Below, one piece after another: positions 12,594 to 24,835 of a stretch of 64,000 nt of DNA. Every line of letters starts with the position of its first letter. The first letter of the stretch is position 1. Below the pieces are notes generated by a model, which worked only from the letters and a program-made list of their open reading frames with translations, was not told where the DNA came from and ran no database searches. This DNA comes from Aselliscus stoliczkanus (lineage: Eukaryota; Chordata; Mammalia; Chiroptera; Hipposideridae). The position numbers and the translations under genes are program-made. The stretch spans positions 103,072,709 to 103,136,708 of the forward strand of contig CM066737.1 in NCBI GenBank assembly GCA_033961575.1, read 5' to 3'.

Positions 12594-12834
12594 ACATTTT
12601 TGCCTAATACCCAGGGGCTCTCTCTGGCCCATTTACCTAATAGTTAGACAGGAGACTTTCCATTCATTTACCTCTTCAATTGCTGTAATGAAGTATTAGG
12701 ATCTGAACATAGTCCTCAGGGCAGCACAAGTCTAGAATTCCTGAGAGTATGAGATGCTTTTCAGAGCTGACCAAGACCTACTCTTCCTTTTCTTTCTGGC
12801 ACTTCCATTGGAATCAGCTGTCCACCTTCACCAC

Positions 12835-12960
12835 TTTGCAGATGAGAATGTTGCAACCCAACTATGCAAAAAGTCTTTCCCAAGGTCACACAGCTCATTG
12901 TGGAAGGAACCTAGACCTAAACTCAGGTTTCCTAATTTTGCCCCATTTTATTTGACAGCA
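12835..12960 (-). repeat. MIR-family fragment, antisense
   Basis: TTTGCAGATGAGAATGTTGC and CCCAAGGTCACACAGCTCAT are the reverse complement of the MIR core. Confidence 0.65.
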
Positions 12961-14486
12961 CCCCTGTCTTGTCACACCATTCAGCCCTTGTACATAAACT
13001 TGCTGAGTGTGTTTCTCTCCAGTTTGGGAATGCTTTAGCTCATTTTCATGGCAGGAAACTTGAGAATGAAACTCTTTCTACACCATAAGGGTACCCTCAG
13101 GCACGTGTCTGTACAAGCAGTCACCCCTGACAATGTCGGAATGTCCTGCAGACGATCACAAAGGAGAAGTCCTGTGTCATAACAAATTCCCCCTTAATCA
13201 TATCTACACAAAGGAGGTATCAATCCCCAGAGCTCTATGAAACCCTATCTTTGCCAAATAGTATCTCAATCTCAATGCACTTTCTTGCAAGAACTCATAA
13301 AAACATCTTCGTTAATACCAAATGTGACTAATAGATATTTTAAATGTTATGAAGTCCTGTGAAGAATATTCTAGCATTGGTTAATAGATTTTCTGACTCA
13401 GCCTTGGAACGTTACCCATGGAAAGGTGGTAAGGGAGAGGAAGGCTCCTCCCTGTTGGCATATTTGGGGGTCATTTGTAGTTTTATTGTACTGTTGCCTT
13501 TGTAGGATTATGGATGGATTGGTCAGAGAAGAGATGAGCATTTGTGTTTTCTCCATTTTTAATTTTCAAAAAAATTAGAACATCTGTAATCCAACTTCAG
13601 TCAAAAATGCTGACTCTAAGTCCAGTTTTACAATTAACATGTAAGTCGTCAGATTTCAGGATGGTGACATTCCCTTCCCCTTTAGATCTTCTCTCCTCAC
13701 TGCCTCTCCCCTAAAAAAAAAAAAAAAAGGTGAGAAGGTGAAGGACTAGAATGTTACTATTAGTGAAAGTGCTGCTTGGAAAAGGATTCTGGAGAAACTA
13801 GACTGTAGGTTATTTTGGCTATGTCCAAAATTCTTGGTCAGCTGGAGAATTGGATGCTCAAGTTTTTCCATAATGCTTTATGGTTGACTGAAGTTGAAAA
13901 TGTCATTGGCCCTCTCTCTCACCCTATACAGTCACTGGCATTTTGCCTGAGTTTCTTGTTTTCTCTTTGTGTAGCACTTCATGTATATGTCAAAATATGA
14001 TTACAGGGTTTTAATCCTTCCCACTGCAGATGTCAAATAGTCTCTCCCACTCCTTATCAGGATTCTGTAAAATAACCAAGAATTCAGATATCAGAGTGCT
14101 TTGGATCAGGGACAGAAGACTTATCATTTCCTTGAAGAGCATCAGCCTATTCTAAACAATAAGAGTTTGCTTTAAGTAATGTGCTAAATCTACTTTTAAT
14201 TTCCTCAAAGCCTTAAGATCTCCACAGGAAAGAGAAAGATATGGTTCTCCACACAGGGGCCAAGGGATGTGGCAGTGAATTTCTTTAGTGCTTGTGAAGG
14301 TGTAAGTGGTAGACAGAGTGGGTCTGTGCTGATGGGTTTTCTCCCCAATGCAAATCCCAGCAGACCATGAGAGTGAGAAAGTGATGGAAGGAAGCTGAGG
14401 AGATTGGGAAACCCCGTGGGAGATGTATTCCATGATGACAAGAACTTCTTATGGAGTAGATCTGCCTTTATTAGTCGGAGCTCCTT

Positions 14487-14526
14487 GTTTCCCCAATTCC
14501 CCAATAAAAATCTTAAAAAAAAAAAA
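14487..14526 (+). repeat. 5'-truncated SINE tail
   Basis: Only CCCCAATTCCCCAATAAAAA plus TCTT and an A-run remain, which is the 3' end of the long Rhin-1-like SINE. Confidence 0.7.
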
Positions 14527-14869
14527 GAAAAAGAAATGCTATAAATGGAATTAAAGGCCAGAAACAAACTGGGAGATTTTTTACAACAGATACTATTAAA
14601 GGCTAATAGCCTTAATTTATTTTTTAAAAAAAGTCTCATAAATTGGTAAGAGAAGTGCTCAACCTCTTGACCCCTACCCCCCCAATTCTCTGCTTCCTCT
14701 CAGCGTCATACTTCATAAAAGGTATGTCTGCCCATGTTATCTCCACTTCCCCTCCTCCTCTATGCTCTCCACCGGCATCGCCCCGCCCCCATCAGTGCAC
14801 TGAGCCACCACTGGCTTCCTTGTGGCCAAACCCAGAAGCCTCTTCTCTCTACCTCACGTTACCTCTTCC

Positions 14870-15985
14870 TTTCCATAGGTTGAATGTTGCCTCCTGCACT
14901 CCTCTCCTGGCTTTGGCCTCTGAGATGATGCATGCTTGTGTCTCTGAGGACTCCTTTGCTCCTTCTCAGTTCTTTCCTCTACCAGACCCCTAACTGCTCA
15001 AGTTCCCTGCATCTCAGTCCTGAGCCTTCTCCTCTGTGACTCAACATCATCTCTCTAGGTGACCTCCTCCATCCCATAGATTTGGATGTCCTTTTTAGTC
15101 TTGTAGCTCCCACCTTGCTATTCACAGCACAAACCTCACCTCTGAGCTCTGCGCACTCTCCTTGACATCATTTGCATGGTTCCCAGGCCTGTCAGATTTA
15201 AAAGAGCAAAAGATGAAGTCTTTTTCCCCCTCCCCCTGAAAAGGTTTCCCTTTCAGTCTCCTCCATCGTAATGAATGAATGGCGCCATCACTCACTGCTC
15301 AAGTAGACACATGGTTCTCATCCTTATCCCTTCTCCTCCCCACCCACATCCAGCCCATTAGCAAAACCTTTCTCTTTCCAAAGCAGATTTTAAATCTCTC
15401 TACTTCTCTCCCATTCCCTGCCCAGCCCTGGCCAGGTCCACTGCTGCAGCCTCTTTAGGGGGCTCCTCTCTCCTCTCCTTACTCCTTTCTAGTTCTCCAC
15501 ATAGTAGCTCAAAACATCCCTTTAAGGTAGAAATTGGATCAATGTGTTCCCATTATAGTTTAAAGAAATCCCAAATACCTTATTGTGGTCTACACATGAC
15601 TGGGTCTTTTCTAATTCTCTAAACTCATCTCATGCCATTCTCTCTAGCAACTTCTCTGTGTCTGCGCGTTGCTCTGCTCTGGTTTCTGGGTCCTGCAGGG
15701 TCTTCCCTGCATCCAGGCCTTTGCACATGCTGCCCAGAAACCTCTTACCCCTAGCTTTTCTCATTTGAGGCCTTCCATTCCCCCATTTTATTTTTCTCTC
15801 TGTACCCTATTTATTTCTTTTATAGCCTGTATAGTTTTATATTTAATTGGTTAAATTGTCTTTCTCACTAGATAGTAAACTCCACAAATGTTGAGAGGAT
15901 CTATTATTATTCATCAATATACATATCCAATGACTAGCACACCACAGGCTGTCTATCAGTATTTTTCAAATGAAGGAGCTAATTA
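14870..15985 (+). repeat. Long L2 copy, plus orientation
   Basis: The typical L2 3' region: CAGGCCTTTGCACATGCTGC, later ACTAGATAGTAAACTCCACA, then CTAGCACACCACAGGCTGTC. The weak open frames inside are L2 remnants or noise, not host genes. Confidence 0.75.
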
Positions 15986-18427
15986 ATAATGAATGAAAAC
16001 TTAAATAGGTTAATGAGCAGATAGTTTATAAAAAGGGAAGTACAAATGGCCTAATTAATATACATGGAGCACCCAGAATAACACCTGGTCCATACTAAGC
16101 CCTTAATATATTTAGTTATTGTTATTCTCATATTAATACTTAATAGCATTTGGTAAATTAAAAATAATTGTATCGCCCAAACTAATAGTCAAATTAAAAG
16201 AATACGGAGATATCAATTTTTGCTTAAATTAGCTAAGATTAAGAAAAAAACTTAGATGGTCAACATTTTGATGAGATGGGTAGTTTTTACAGGTAGTTAC
16301 CAAGTGATCTGACAAAAAAACAATTTGAATGGAAAGCAAGTCAGTTAGTAAAACAATTGACCAAAGTGATTTTTTTGTTCAAAAGCAAATACTGCTAGAC
16401 AATGGTTGTTCAAACATTGGTATTTGTACTGTGGAGGCGGTGCCTTTAAACTTTTTCTTTAGATTAGGCTTTTTTCCTTATTTTTTTTGTTTTCATCCAT
16501 ATTTTCAGATTCTTGGGTACCTTTTTCTTTTCCTTTACTTTTTTTCCCCAGCAATTAATCCTTTCCTTCTATGTTTGTGGCAGGGATATATTGTGGGGGA
16601 GAAACCGAAATGTGCAACAATAGGGGATTTGTTGGGATGACTTCGCTTTCTAACATTAGGGGAAAAACAATATTTAGAGCACATGATGAGTTAAAAACTG
16701 CCCTGTGGTGTAGCAAAATTATCAAGACTAGAAAAATGAATGACTAGCAGTAGACATGTTCAGCAGAATTACTGTTTAAATCAGTCACATGATCACGTTG
16801 ACCAGTTGCTTTTGGCCATATTGCATTTAGCTATAAACCTATGGATATATCAAGAGCCTTTAAAATATCTAAACTTTTAGACCCACAATTTCATTATGAA
16901 GGAAAAAAAATAGAAATATGGTCAAAGATTTCTGTGCAAATGTATTCATCAAAAGTTAGCAATGATATAAAAGAAAAAACCCGTAAAACATAATGTTCAA
17001 TATTAGGGGAGGTGATCCAATATGAGGGCGAGGGTCCAGGAATAGGTAGAAACATTGTTTCTTTCTCTTATTGGATACTGAGGATTCACACTTGTTAGTA
17101 CAGTTACTTAGAATAATTTGCTTAAGCGACATAGTAAAATTGAGAATTTGAGTGCATTTCTTGAAAAATCATTAAATCACAAAGGGTCTTTGAAATAGTC
17201 CCCCAAAAGAAATGCGAAAGCATTTATTATAGCTCTGACATGTGACAAATTGCTGCCACTTGCTTTTAGGGAAGGCCAGCACGGTGGCAAAATTAACAGC
17301 ATTCAGGGATAAATGGGTGGCAATTAACCAGGAAAGGAGCAGTGGCAAAATGAAAGATAGTTTCTTTGCCATGCTCACACATAACAACCAACAAAAACAT
17401 AGCGTGCTCTGGGAAAACATTTATAAGCCACATGGCTCCATGTGGAAGTGATTGCATCTCCTAATTAAGATCACATTGATGAGTAGAAACAGAGGAAGGA
17501 AGCCAGCTTGACAAGGATATCATACCAAAAGCCCGGGTAGGCGGGAAGTCTTTGAAGGGCAGAAGATGAAGGTATCTGGGGTTCGGAAGGAAGTAGTTTC
17601 ATCGACCCTCTTTGGTCTTGGTTGTTTTGCGGTCATTATTGGAGTGGTGTCTTAGGCTCATTAAGGGTTTAATTCTGACATATTTATAGAGAGAGAGGGA
17701 CAAGGCTTGTCTGGATTTGGTAGCACTCTTGGTGTAGGTTAGCCAAAATTTACGCTGAACCCCATGAATAGTGACGTAACTTAACCTCCTAGAGGCTTTG
17801 CCCACTTGATATTTGAATTGTAAGATTTGAAGCCATTACAGACTAAAACCTTTAAGATACGTTCTCTAAATACTTTTAACTGAGAATTATGAAATGAGAA
17901 GAAAGACAAAAGAGGAATAGCTTTGGATTTTCGTACCTGTGCATATACTATTAAGACCAAAACAGAGAGGAGGAAAAAGAAAAGAATTTCATGGATGGCA
18001 TTAGTTGTGTTCATGCTGAAATAGATCTGAGGAGGAATGTTTTATTTTAGGTTGTTATTGACCAATTTATTTTAATCCTGTGAAAATATATATACTGATA
18101 GCTAAGTTTTAACCAAAAAAGAACAACTTGTTAAATTCTCATTCTATTTTGAGGATCTATTAATAGTTTTATACTACACATGAGAAAAAAACAGGACACA
18201 GGAAAGGATGTGCCTAGTGGATATATTTCTTTATGGTTGCAAATTGACAGTATGTGATAGAACAAATTAAATCCAGGTTTGTTCGAAGTATATTTGAGGT
18301 TGGCATTATCATCTTTGAGTTAAATGAATATAATTTACATTTGCTATTTTAGAAGAATTACCATGGAAGATCAAAATTGAAAAAAAAAACAACCTACCTG
18401 GTTTTCAAAAACTATATGTGAGTACCT

Positions 18428-18466
18428 TTGTGTGTGTGTATATATACATACACCCACACACACACT
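18428..18466. repeat. TG/CA microsatellite
   Basis: A run of TG, then TATATACATA, then CA dinucleotides, partly self-complementary. Confidence 0.85.
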
Positions 18467-19959
18467 CAGGGCAACAGTTTACAAATTGAGTTTGATCTCA
18501 TTATGGGTTTATTGGAATAGAATAAAATGTATTTAAGTTTTGGGTAGTTGATTATTCAAGACATGTATTATATTGAAACCTTCATTGATCTGGTTTTCAG
18601 TACAAACAAAGTTGTTAGAATCAGAATTCTGTTTTAAGGTACAATTGATGTTGTGAAAAAATACCTTCAAAATGAATTAAGAATTTCCCTTTAGCCCTTT
18701 TCATGCTGTGAGACAATAGGATACATTTGTGGCTTTATGATGTTATAATGTGTCTCACTGATTTCTGTTTAAAATTCTATAAATGAATACACAAGTACAG
18801 AATTCTGTGTGTGAGCACTCACATGTGTATCTATGTAGATACAGTCTACATAGATACAGGTTACTATTATTTGGAGAATACGATGAGGTTGAGAAACCAG
18901 AGGCAGGACTAGCTCAGAGGGCAAGATTGGTGACTGGATTTGAAGGCAAGAATAGAAAGACTCAGTAACTCCCCACAGCCCTAGTTGCCCTCCTTGCCCA
19001 GCCTCATCTCCCTTTTCTACAGCTCCAGTCTGAGAAACAGAAGGGAATTTGAAAAATGAAAATGTGGAGGAAGACACTGATTTTCTGACACAGAATTTCA
19101 GAACCACAAATAGGCAGCAACATCAGTGAGTCCCAACAGGAGATTTTCAGATGAGTGACCTAAGTCCAGAAGAAGACAAGTGCTTTGCTAGTCAGCAGGA
19201 AAAGCAATCCTAGTATCAAAGACTCCTGGTTTCCAGTTCAAGATTATTTGAATGACTACATTCTGGGAGAATTCTAGTAGAAGTGAAGCCAAGAGCCTCT
19301 TTGTAACTGAGGTCTTCACGGTGGGCATTGTCAGAGGCAGAGGTTAAGAGAGATGCTTAAAGCAAACGGATTCTTTTTCTGGAATAGAGCAAACTATTAC
19401 CCAGACAGAGGAGTCGTCTGGTATTATGTGACATTTACCCTTGATCTTTTTAGAGGTAATTTTAGAAGTCTTCATCAGACAAAACCAGATTCTTTCCATA
19501 TGGTACCTTACAAATCTAATGATCCTGGACATTCCGCTGCTATGTCCCACGGGTGCTGCCCTTCTGTTATGTACGTTTCCAGCTCTTCAGATTGATTGTG
19601 AATCTTTGGCCTCTGGCTGCACCTGATGTCACGGGCCTTTCTGGTTTCATTTATGTGTGCATAAGGGAATTTGCTTTTCTGGTCTTTGAAGCTGTATAGA
19701 TGTAGCTTGATCTTCTAAGCCATGTAAAACCACTTTCCACTCTATTTAAAGTCCAAAACATTCATAGGAAAGGGAACAATCTTCTGATAGCATTATTTAC
19801 AATTCTCTATTCCAAAATTTAATGTACAGACATCAACTTTGACCACTCATTCTGAAAAGAGGCATTTTGCTACATATAGGTAAAGATGTTGATGAATACC
19901 CTATGTATACTGTAAATATATTTATTATTATATATGGGGTTTTCAAATAGGAAACATCA

Positions 19960-20035
19960 TTCAATAAATATTTATTGAACATCTACTATGTGACAGGCAG
20001 TGTGGGTTGGCCCTGGGAGAAAAAGGCAGAAATGT
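19960..20035 (-). repeat. L2/MIR tail fragment, antisense
   Basis: TTCAATAAATATTTATTGAA followed by CATCTACTATGTGACAGGCA, the common antisense L2 tail. Confidence 0.6.
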
Positions 20036-20152
20036 CCATGACCTTGTGCAGTTTCCATAATTATTCTCTGCAAAATGATGCCTATATCAAGGATAGTAAG
20101 TAATTCTGCATTCTGGATTCTCTCTTTTGGTCTATTTACACATGCATGGTTT

Positions 20153-20592
20153 TTTTTAAAAGATTTTTTAAATTGGAGAATTGGGGAAGGGAAACAGCGT
20201 TGGGGAATTGGGGAAGGAGAAAAGACAAGTTGCTGTCCTTTTATTCTTCAGTCTAGTTGTGGAGGACGTCACTTCACTGGCCCATGTTGGTATCATCATT
20301 GCGCTCTTCCCGGATGAGGCAGATCAGTCGCTTGCCTCTGGACGGCCTTTCACAGCGGCTCCTAGCAGCTCACGCTGGCTGCCGGCCACTCACTGTAGCC
20401 TATGGCAGCCCCACTGCAGCAGGGCTGCAGCCTACACCGTCACCGGGACTTGTGCAGCCCAGCCCCAGGTCGAGCTATTGTTCACCATCTTAGCTGTAGA
20501 GGGCAGTGTCACTGGCCCTCATATGTGGGATCTGAACCGGGGCGGCTGGTGTTCCAAGCCAGCTCTTAACCAAGGCACCACTTGGCCTGCCC
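20153..20592 (-). mobile_element. Rhin-1-like long SINE, antisense
   Basis: Ends in the antisense head CCACTTGGCCTGCCC and starts with the antisense tail AGATTTTTTAAATTGG. TACACATGCATG at both borders (20137 and 20593) is the target duplication. The body matches the other long copies. Confidence 0.9.
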
Positions 20593-20718
20593 TACACATG
20601 CATGTTTTTAATGAATATAAGCTTTTTATTAAAATATAACATATTGGGTTGTCGGAAAAGTCATGACATATTTTCTTTATGTTTTTCAAAGGTCATTTAT
20701 TTATATAAAGAACAAAGG

Positions 20719-21915
20719 TCAATCAATTATATACTGCCCATTTTGTTCGATAACCTTTTGCCATCTTTCAGTGAGCTTCATAATTCCTCGATCATAGAAG
20801 GACCTGTCTTTATTTGTGAAAAACTGAACAAGGCGCTGATTTACAGCGTCATCTGAATTGAACGTTATATACACCACGCAAGGAGTTTTGAAGAGAGTGA
20901 AACAAGTGGAAGTCTGACAGTGCAAGGTCAGGCGAGTATGGTGGGTGTGGCAATGCATCCCATCAAGCTCCAGTAATTTTTGACGGGTGATCAAACTTGT
21001 GTGTGGTCTCGCATTGTTGCAATGGAACACAACTCCTTTACAGTTAACAAGCTCTGGACGTTTCTGGATGATGGATTCATTCAAACTGTCCAATTATTGA
21101 CAGTACACATTCGAATTGATTGTTTGGTTACTTGGTAGGAGCTTGAAAATCACAACACCTTTAAAATCCCACCACATTGAGAGCATAACCTTCCTCTGAT
21201 GAATGTCTGCTTTCGATGTTGTTTGAGGTGAATCATCAGGTCGGGACCAAGACCGTTTGCACACCACATTATTGTAAACAATCCACTTCTCATCACCAGT
21301 TATCAGCCGCTACAAAAAAGGATTGTTTTCTGGGCTGGCCGAGTGGCGCGGTGTTTAAGTGCTGGCTTGTGATGCCAGTGGCCCCGGTTCGGATCCCACA
21401 TGTGGGGGCCAGTGACACTGTCCTCAAAAAAAAAAAAAAGGATTGTTTTTCTCACGTTTCATAAACATATTGCAGATGTTTATACGCTTCCTCAAATGAA
21501 CTTCTTTGAGCTCATGTGGAACCCAAATATCGAGCTTGCTTACGTATCCCAGCTTCTTCAGGTAGTTGTGAATGCTTGAATGATGGATGTTCAATGTTTC
21601 TGTAATCTCTCGTGTCGTGTAACATGGGTTTGACTTGATCAATGCCTTTATTTTGTTGTTATCAACCTCGGTGGGCCTCCCTGACAGAGGAACGTCGCTG
21701 AGATCTAAATCACCAGCACAGAATTTCGTGAACCATCGTTGGCACTGATGTTCTTGTAGACCATTGCCACTGTAAACTTTATGCAATGTTTCACAAGCTT
21801 GACATGTGTTCTTCTCTTTATAGAAGTAAAACAGTAAAATATGGCAAAAATGTACAGTTTGGTCTTCCATCTTCAACTTGTTGTAAAATCTCCAAAACTC
21901 AACCAAATCACTCAA
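20719..21915 (-). pseudogene. Mariner transposase pseudogene (N- and C-terminal parts)
   Basis: The protein would cut and paste its own element through a DD34D catalytic triad. The N-terminal part (21424-21915) shows the helix-turn-helix region with GRPTEVDNNKIKALI and the linker WVPHELKE. The first catalytic aspartate is visible in TGDEKWI. At the second site the usual HDNARPH reads HCNNARPH, so the aspartate is replaced. The third site, in PPYSPDLALSDFH, is reachable only by a frameshift. There is also a stop after CQ upstream of LDSLNES, and a SINE splits the frame at 21332-21433. The C-terminus ends WQKVIEQNGQYIID. It is clearly dead. Confidence 0.9.
21332..21433 (+). mobile_element. Head-only tRNA SINE inside the mariner
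   Basis: It starts GGGCTGGCCGAGTGGCGCGG and ends CACTGTCCTC plus A-run. Target duplications AAAAAAGGATTGTTTT flank it (from 21314 and 21434). This dates the SINE subfamily as younger than this mariner copy. Confidence 0.92.
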
Positions 21916-22055
21916 TTTTTTTTAGAATGAGGCTAGAACTGTCAGCTGTCAAATGACATAGCAATAAGATAGATGCGAATGACTCTAGCACTTCCAAAAA
22001 TGAACCAGTGCCATCTGTCACAAACATGCATCGTGACTTTTCTGACAACCCAATA

Positions 22056-22590
22056 TATAAAATGTTGTGGTACATATATACAATGGAGTATTACTCGGCC
22101 ATAAAAAAGAATGAAATCTTACCATTTGCTACAACATGGGTGGACCTAGAGGGTTTTATGCTAAGTGTAGTAAGTCAGACAGAGAAAGACAAATAACATA
22201 CGATCTCACTTATATGTGGAACCTAAGGAACAAAATAAATGAACAAACAAAACAGAAACAGACTCATAGAGACAAAGAACAACCTGATGGTTGCCAGATG
22301 GGAAGGGAGTTGGGGGAAGGGTGGGCTGGGTGAAAAAGCTGAAGGGATTAAAAAGTACAAATCGGTAGCTACAAAATTGTCATGAGGATGTGAAGTAAAG
22401 CATAGAGAATATAGTCAGTAATATGGTAATAACTATTTATGGTTACAGGTGGGTACTAGACTAGTCAGGGGATCACTTCGTAAGTTACATAAAGAATCTA
22501 ATCACTATGCCGTACACCTGAAACTAATATAAAATAATGACCATCCACTGTAATTTAAAAAATAAAGAAAAATACATTAAACAAATAAAA
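22056..22590 (+). mobile_element. L1 3' end (ORF2 C-terminus and 3' UTR), plus orientation
   Basis: The frame from about 22070 reads [20 protein letters not shown], the L1 ORF2 C-terminal signature, followed by the 3' UTR with GACTCATAGAGACAAAGAAC and an A-rich end. It is 5'-truncated and non-functional. Confidence 0.85.
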
Positions 22591-22599
22591 TACAGAATA

Positions 22600-23245
22600 T
22601 AAACAGAAAAGTAAACACATCAAGTGTACAGCTCAGAGAATTTTCACCAAGTGAATGCTTCCATGAAACCAGAAGCCAGTCAAGAAACAGGACATTGTCA
22701 GGCCCCACAAGTCCTCTGACAGCTAACCTTCCCAAGGTGACCACTTTTCTGACTTCTGACACCATAGATTAGTTTGGCTTTGTTTTGAACTTTATAGAAA
22801 TGGAATTAGTGATATGTGACCTTCTGTGTCTGACTTATTGGCTCAACAGTATGCCCATGCGATTCATCTGACTTGTTGCTTGTGGTTGGGTTCATTTCTT
22901 CTCCTTGCTGTGTAGTGTTCCATTGTTTAAGTATATTACGATTCCTTTATCCTATCATTAAAGACATTTGGACTCTTCCCAGTTTTTTGTCTGTTTCTAA
23001 CAATGCTGCTTTCAAGATTCATATACTTGTCTTTAGGTGAACATTTCCGTTGGGGATACACTTCTGAGTTGGAATGCTGGGCCACAGATTATGCATGTAT
23101 TTATCAGTCCTACAGACTGCCAAGCCGTTTTCTAAAGTGTTTATACCAACTTGTAGTCCTACCAACAGAGTATGAAAGTTCCAGTTACTCCCCATCCTTG
23201 TCAAATCTGGAATTTTATGCTTTTTCATTTTTGTGTGTATTTTAA
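22600..23245 (-). repeat. Old L1 fragment, antisense
   Basis: TGTAGTGTTCCATTGTTTAA, TTTGGACTCTTCCCAGTTTT and CAATGCTGCTTTCAAGATTC follow the antisense L1 3' ORF2 order. Diverged. Confidence 0.65.
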
Positions 23246-23973
23246 GTTTAAAAAAGTAGAACAGAACTACTGGGGCTTTGTGATAAACAATGAGACATCA
23301 TCTAGTTTATAGCAATAGTAATCATCCCTTGGATTTTGGCTTATGTCAGTGATTCAGAATGGTATCATATTGAATTACATGTGCTGCTTACCTGTTGACA
23401 GAATTTAAGCCACTGTATACAATGGAAAATCCTGCAAAAGTTTGCCTTCCTTTACATGTGGAGTTAGGCTTTTTCAAGCCGGCACTGGTAGAGCACCTTT
23501 TTTTGCTTAAAAAAGCCAACTTAGAACAAATAATATTTACAGGCCACTTGTTTTGAATTGCAAAATGAACATGGCTTTACTGAGACCTGGGGAAGAAACA
23601 TACATTTGGATGTAAGATAACCTACCATATCAAGTGGAAGACTGGAAGTGAGGAAGTTGAAACAACTATTGGCCAGTAAGCTATTAGCGTTGGACTGTAT
23701 TTGAGAAATGGCTGCGGGGAGATAGCTGTCATCTTGAAATCAGCTTTTGAACCACTTCGTGAAGCTCGGAGGCTAACATTTAGACCAAGACCCTTAAGCA
23801 GGTGCTATATTGGTAGCCCATCCATACCCCTCCCCCTACTTTAACTGCACTTCCCAAGGAGAAAGTGTAAATATAATGGATGCAGACCCCGGGACTATCA
23901 CAACAAAGCCTAGCTAAAGTAAAGAAGAACCTTATTCTTGGAAAGATGCTCATGGTTTTCTTTTTCTTTTCAG

Positions 23974-24058
23974 TCCAAGATTTACACTCGCACACCAACC
24001 TTATATTTGGATTTCAGACTGGACCAAGGAACAAAGCATTCCCAGCCTGTTCCTAAAG
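23974..24058 (+). CDS. PIR: PIR (pirin) internal coding exon, first one visible here
   Basis: Pirin is a nuclear, iron-binding bicupin protein that acts as a co-regulator of NF-kappaB/BCL3 and NFI-dependent transcription; a quercetin dioxygenase activity is also reported. This 85-nt exon follows a pyrimidine-rich tract ending TTTTCAG and is closed by the donor GTATGA. It encodes 28 residues starting SKIYTRTPTLYLDFRLDQG and ending PVPK, plus the first base of a glycine codon, so it ends in phase 1 and fits the next exon. In the human protein this is about residue 161, the start of the C-terminal cupin. The metal ligands (histidines and a glutamate of the N-terminal cupin) are encoded by exons upstream that I could not find in this window. 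Identification rests on residue-by-residue agreement with remembered mammalian pirin, with a few conservative changes. By human numbering it is probably exon 6 of 10; that number is inference. Confidence 0.96.
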
Positions 24059-24530
24059 GTATGATGGGTTCTGGGATTTACTGATCATTTCAGGAAAAAC
24101 AAACAAACTTTCTCTGGGATATGCTGGTTTCTGAACTTCAGCACAAAGTTCTATGAATTTAGTTTGTTTTTAATTATGGCTAAATTAGTAAATACTGCTG
24201 TGCCTTTCAAGTTACAAAAATCAGGAAGAATTCATAGAATGTTAGGGCTGGACTGTCTGGGCCACCTCCCTCATTTTACAGGTGTGAACACTAAGGCTCA
24301 ACAGATGAGCTTTTTGTAGAGTTGCCAGAGAAGGCAGGACTTTTCCCCACGTCTCCCGACTTTTTGGCCACTGTTGACTCACAATGCTCCTGGAGGCAAA
24401 TTCCAACCTTGTTACTTATGATTGTGATATAGTCATCTCTTGAATAAAGGTATTGCTATGGAAGACTTACCTTTAATTTGACATTTAACTGCAAAGAGTA
24501 ATTAGAAAACACCCAAGCATTTTAAGGCCT

Positions 24531-24700
24531 ATTTTATTTTATTTTTTTTATTTTTATTATTTTTTAGCTGAGCCATCCTGCCACCTGTTGGCAGCTCAGC
24601 GGCAGCTCAGCGCGGGCCGGGAATTGAACCGGCGACCCTGTTGCTCAGAGCTTGCACTCTTGAGTGAGCTCTTAACCAACTGAGCCACTCAGGTGGCCCC
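24531..24700 (-). mobile_element. tRNA-derived SINE with CAACAGGTGGCAGGATGG body, antisense
   Basis: The minus strand starts GGGGCCACCTGAGTGGCTCA and has the body CCAACAGGTGGCAGGATGGC before an A/T-rich tail. Two plus-strand copies of the same subfamily occur at 31022 and 62963. Confidence 0.85.
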
Positions 24701-24835
24701 AATTTTTTTTTTTTAATGGTTATGCCTGAAGTCATTCGGCATCAATCTTGGACCCATTATTTTCTTCTTTATTTATTTTTTTTTCATTCTGGGTATTTTT
24801 AAGTACTGAAAAAAAATTTAAATCATTTAAACATA

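Larger units (their letters stand above)
20644..22053 (-). mobile_element. Near full-length mariner element, inactivated
   Basis: Flanking TA (20642-20643 and 22054-22055) and inverted ends TTGGGTTGTCGGAAAAGTCA / TTGGGTTGTCAGAAAAGTCA define a 1,410-bp element. Without its inserted SINE (about 120 bp with target duplication) it is about 1.29 kb, the usual mariner length. The transposase reads on the minus strand and is described separately. An old L1 3' end begins within a few bases of the right end. Confidence 0.92.
1..23973 (+). other. PIR: PIR intron upstream of the first visible exon (repeat-filled)
   Basis: I looked for the preceding pirin exons (the segment encoding the VAVISGEALGIK region and the HAEMPC iron-ligand region) and did not find them, so the upstream exons probably lie outside the window. 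This is a by-eye negative and could miss a diverged exon. The interval holds the MIR, L2, L1, SINE, MITE, LTR-like and mariner copies listed separately. Stretches about 2.4-2.9, 4.3-4.8, 5.0-6.4, 6.7-8.0, 8.8-10.3, 10.6-11.5, 13.0-14.4, 16.0-19.9 and 23.3-23.9 kb show nothing I recognise. Confidence 0.7.

Noticed and set aside
14643..14993. 116-codon proline/serine-rich frame
   Set aside because: Pyrimidine-rich DNA beside and overlapping an L2 copy; composition explains the frame.
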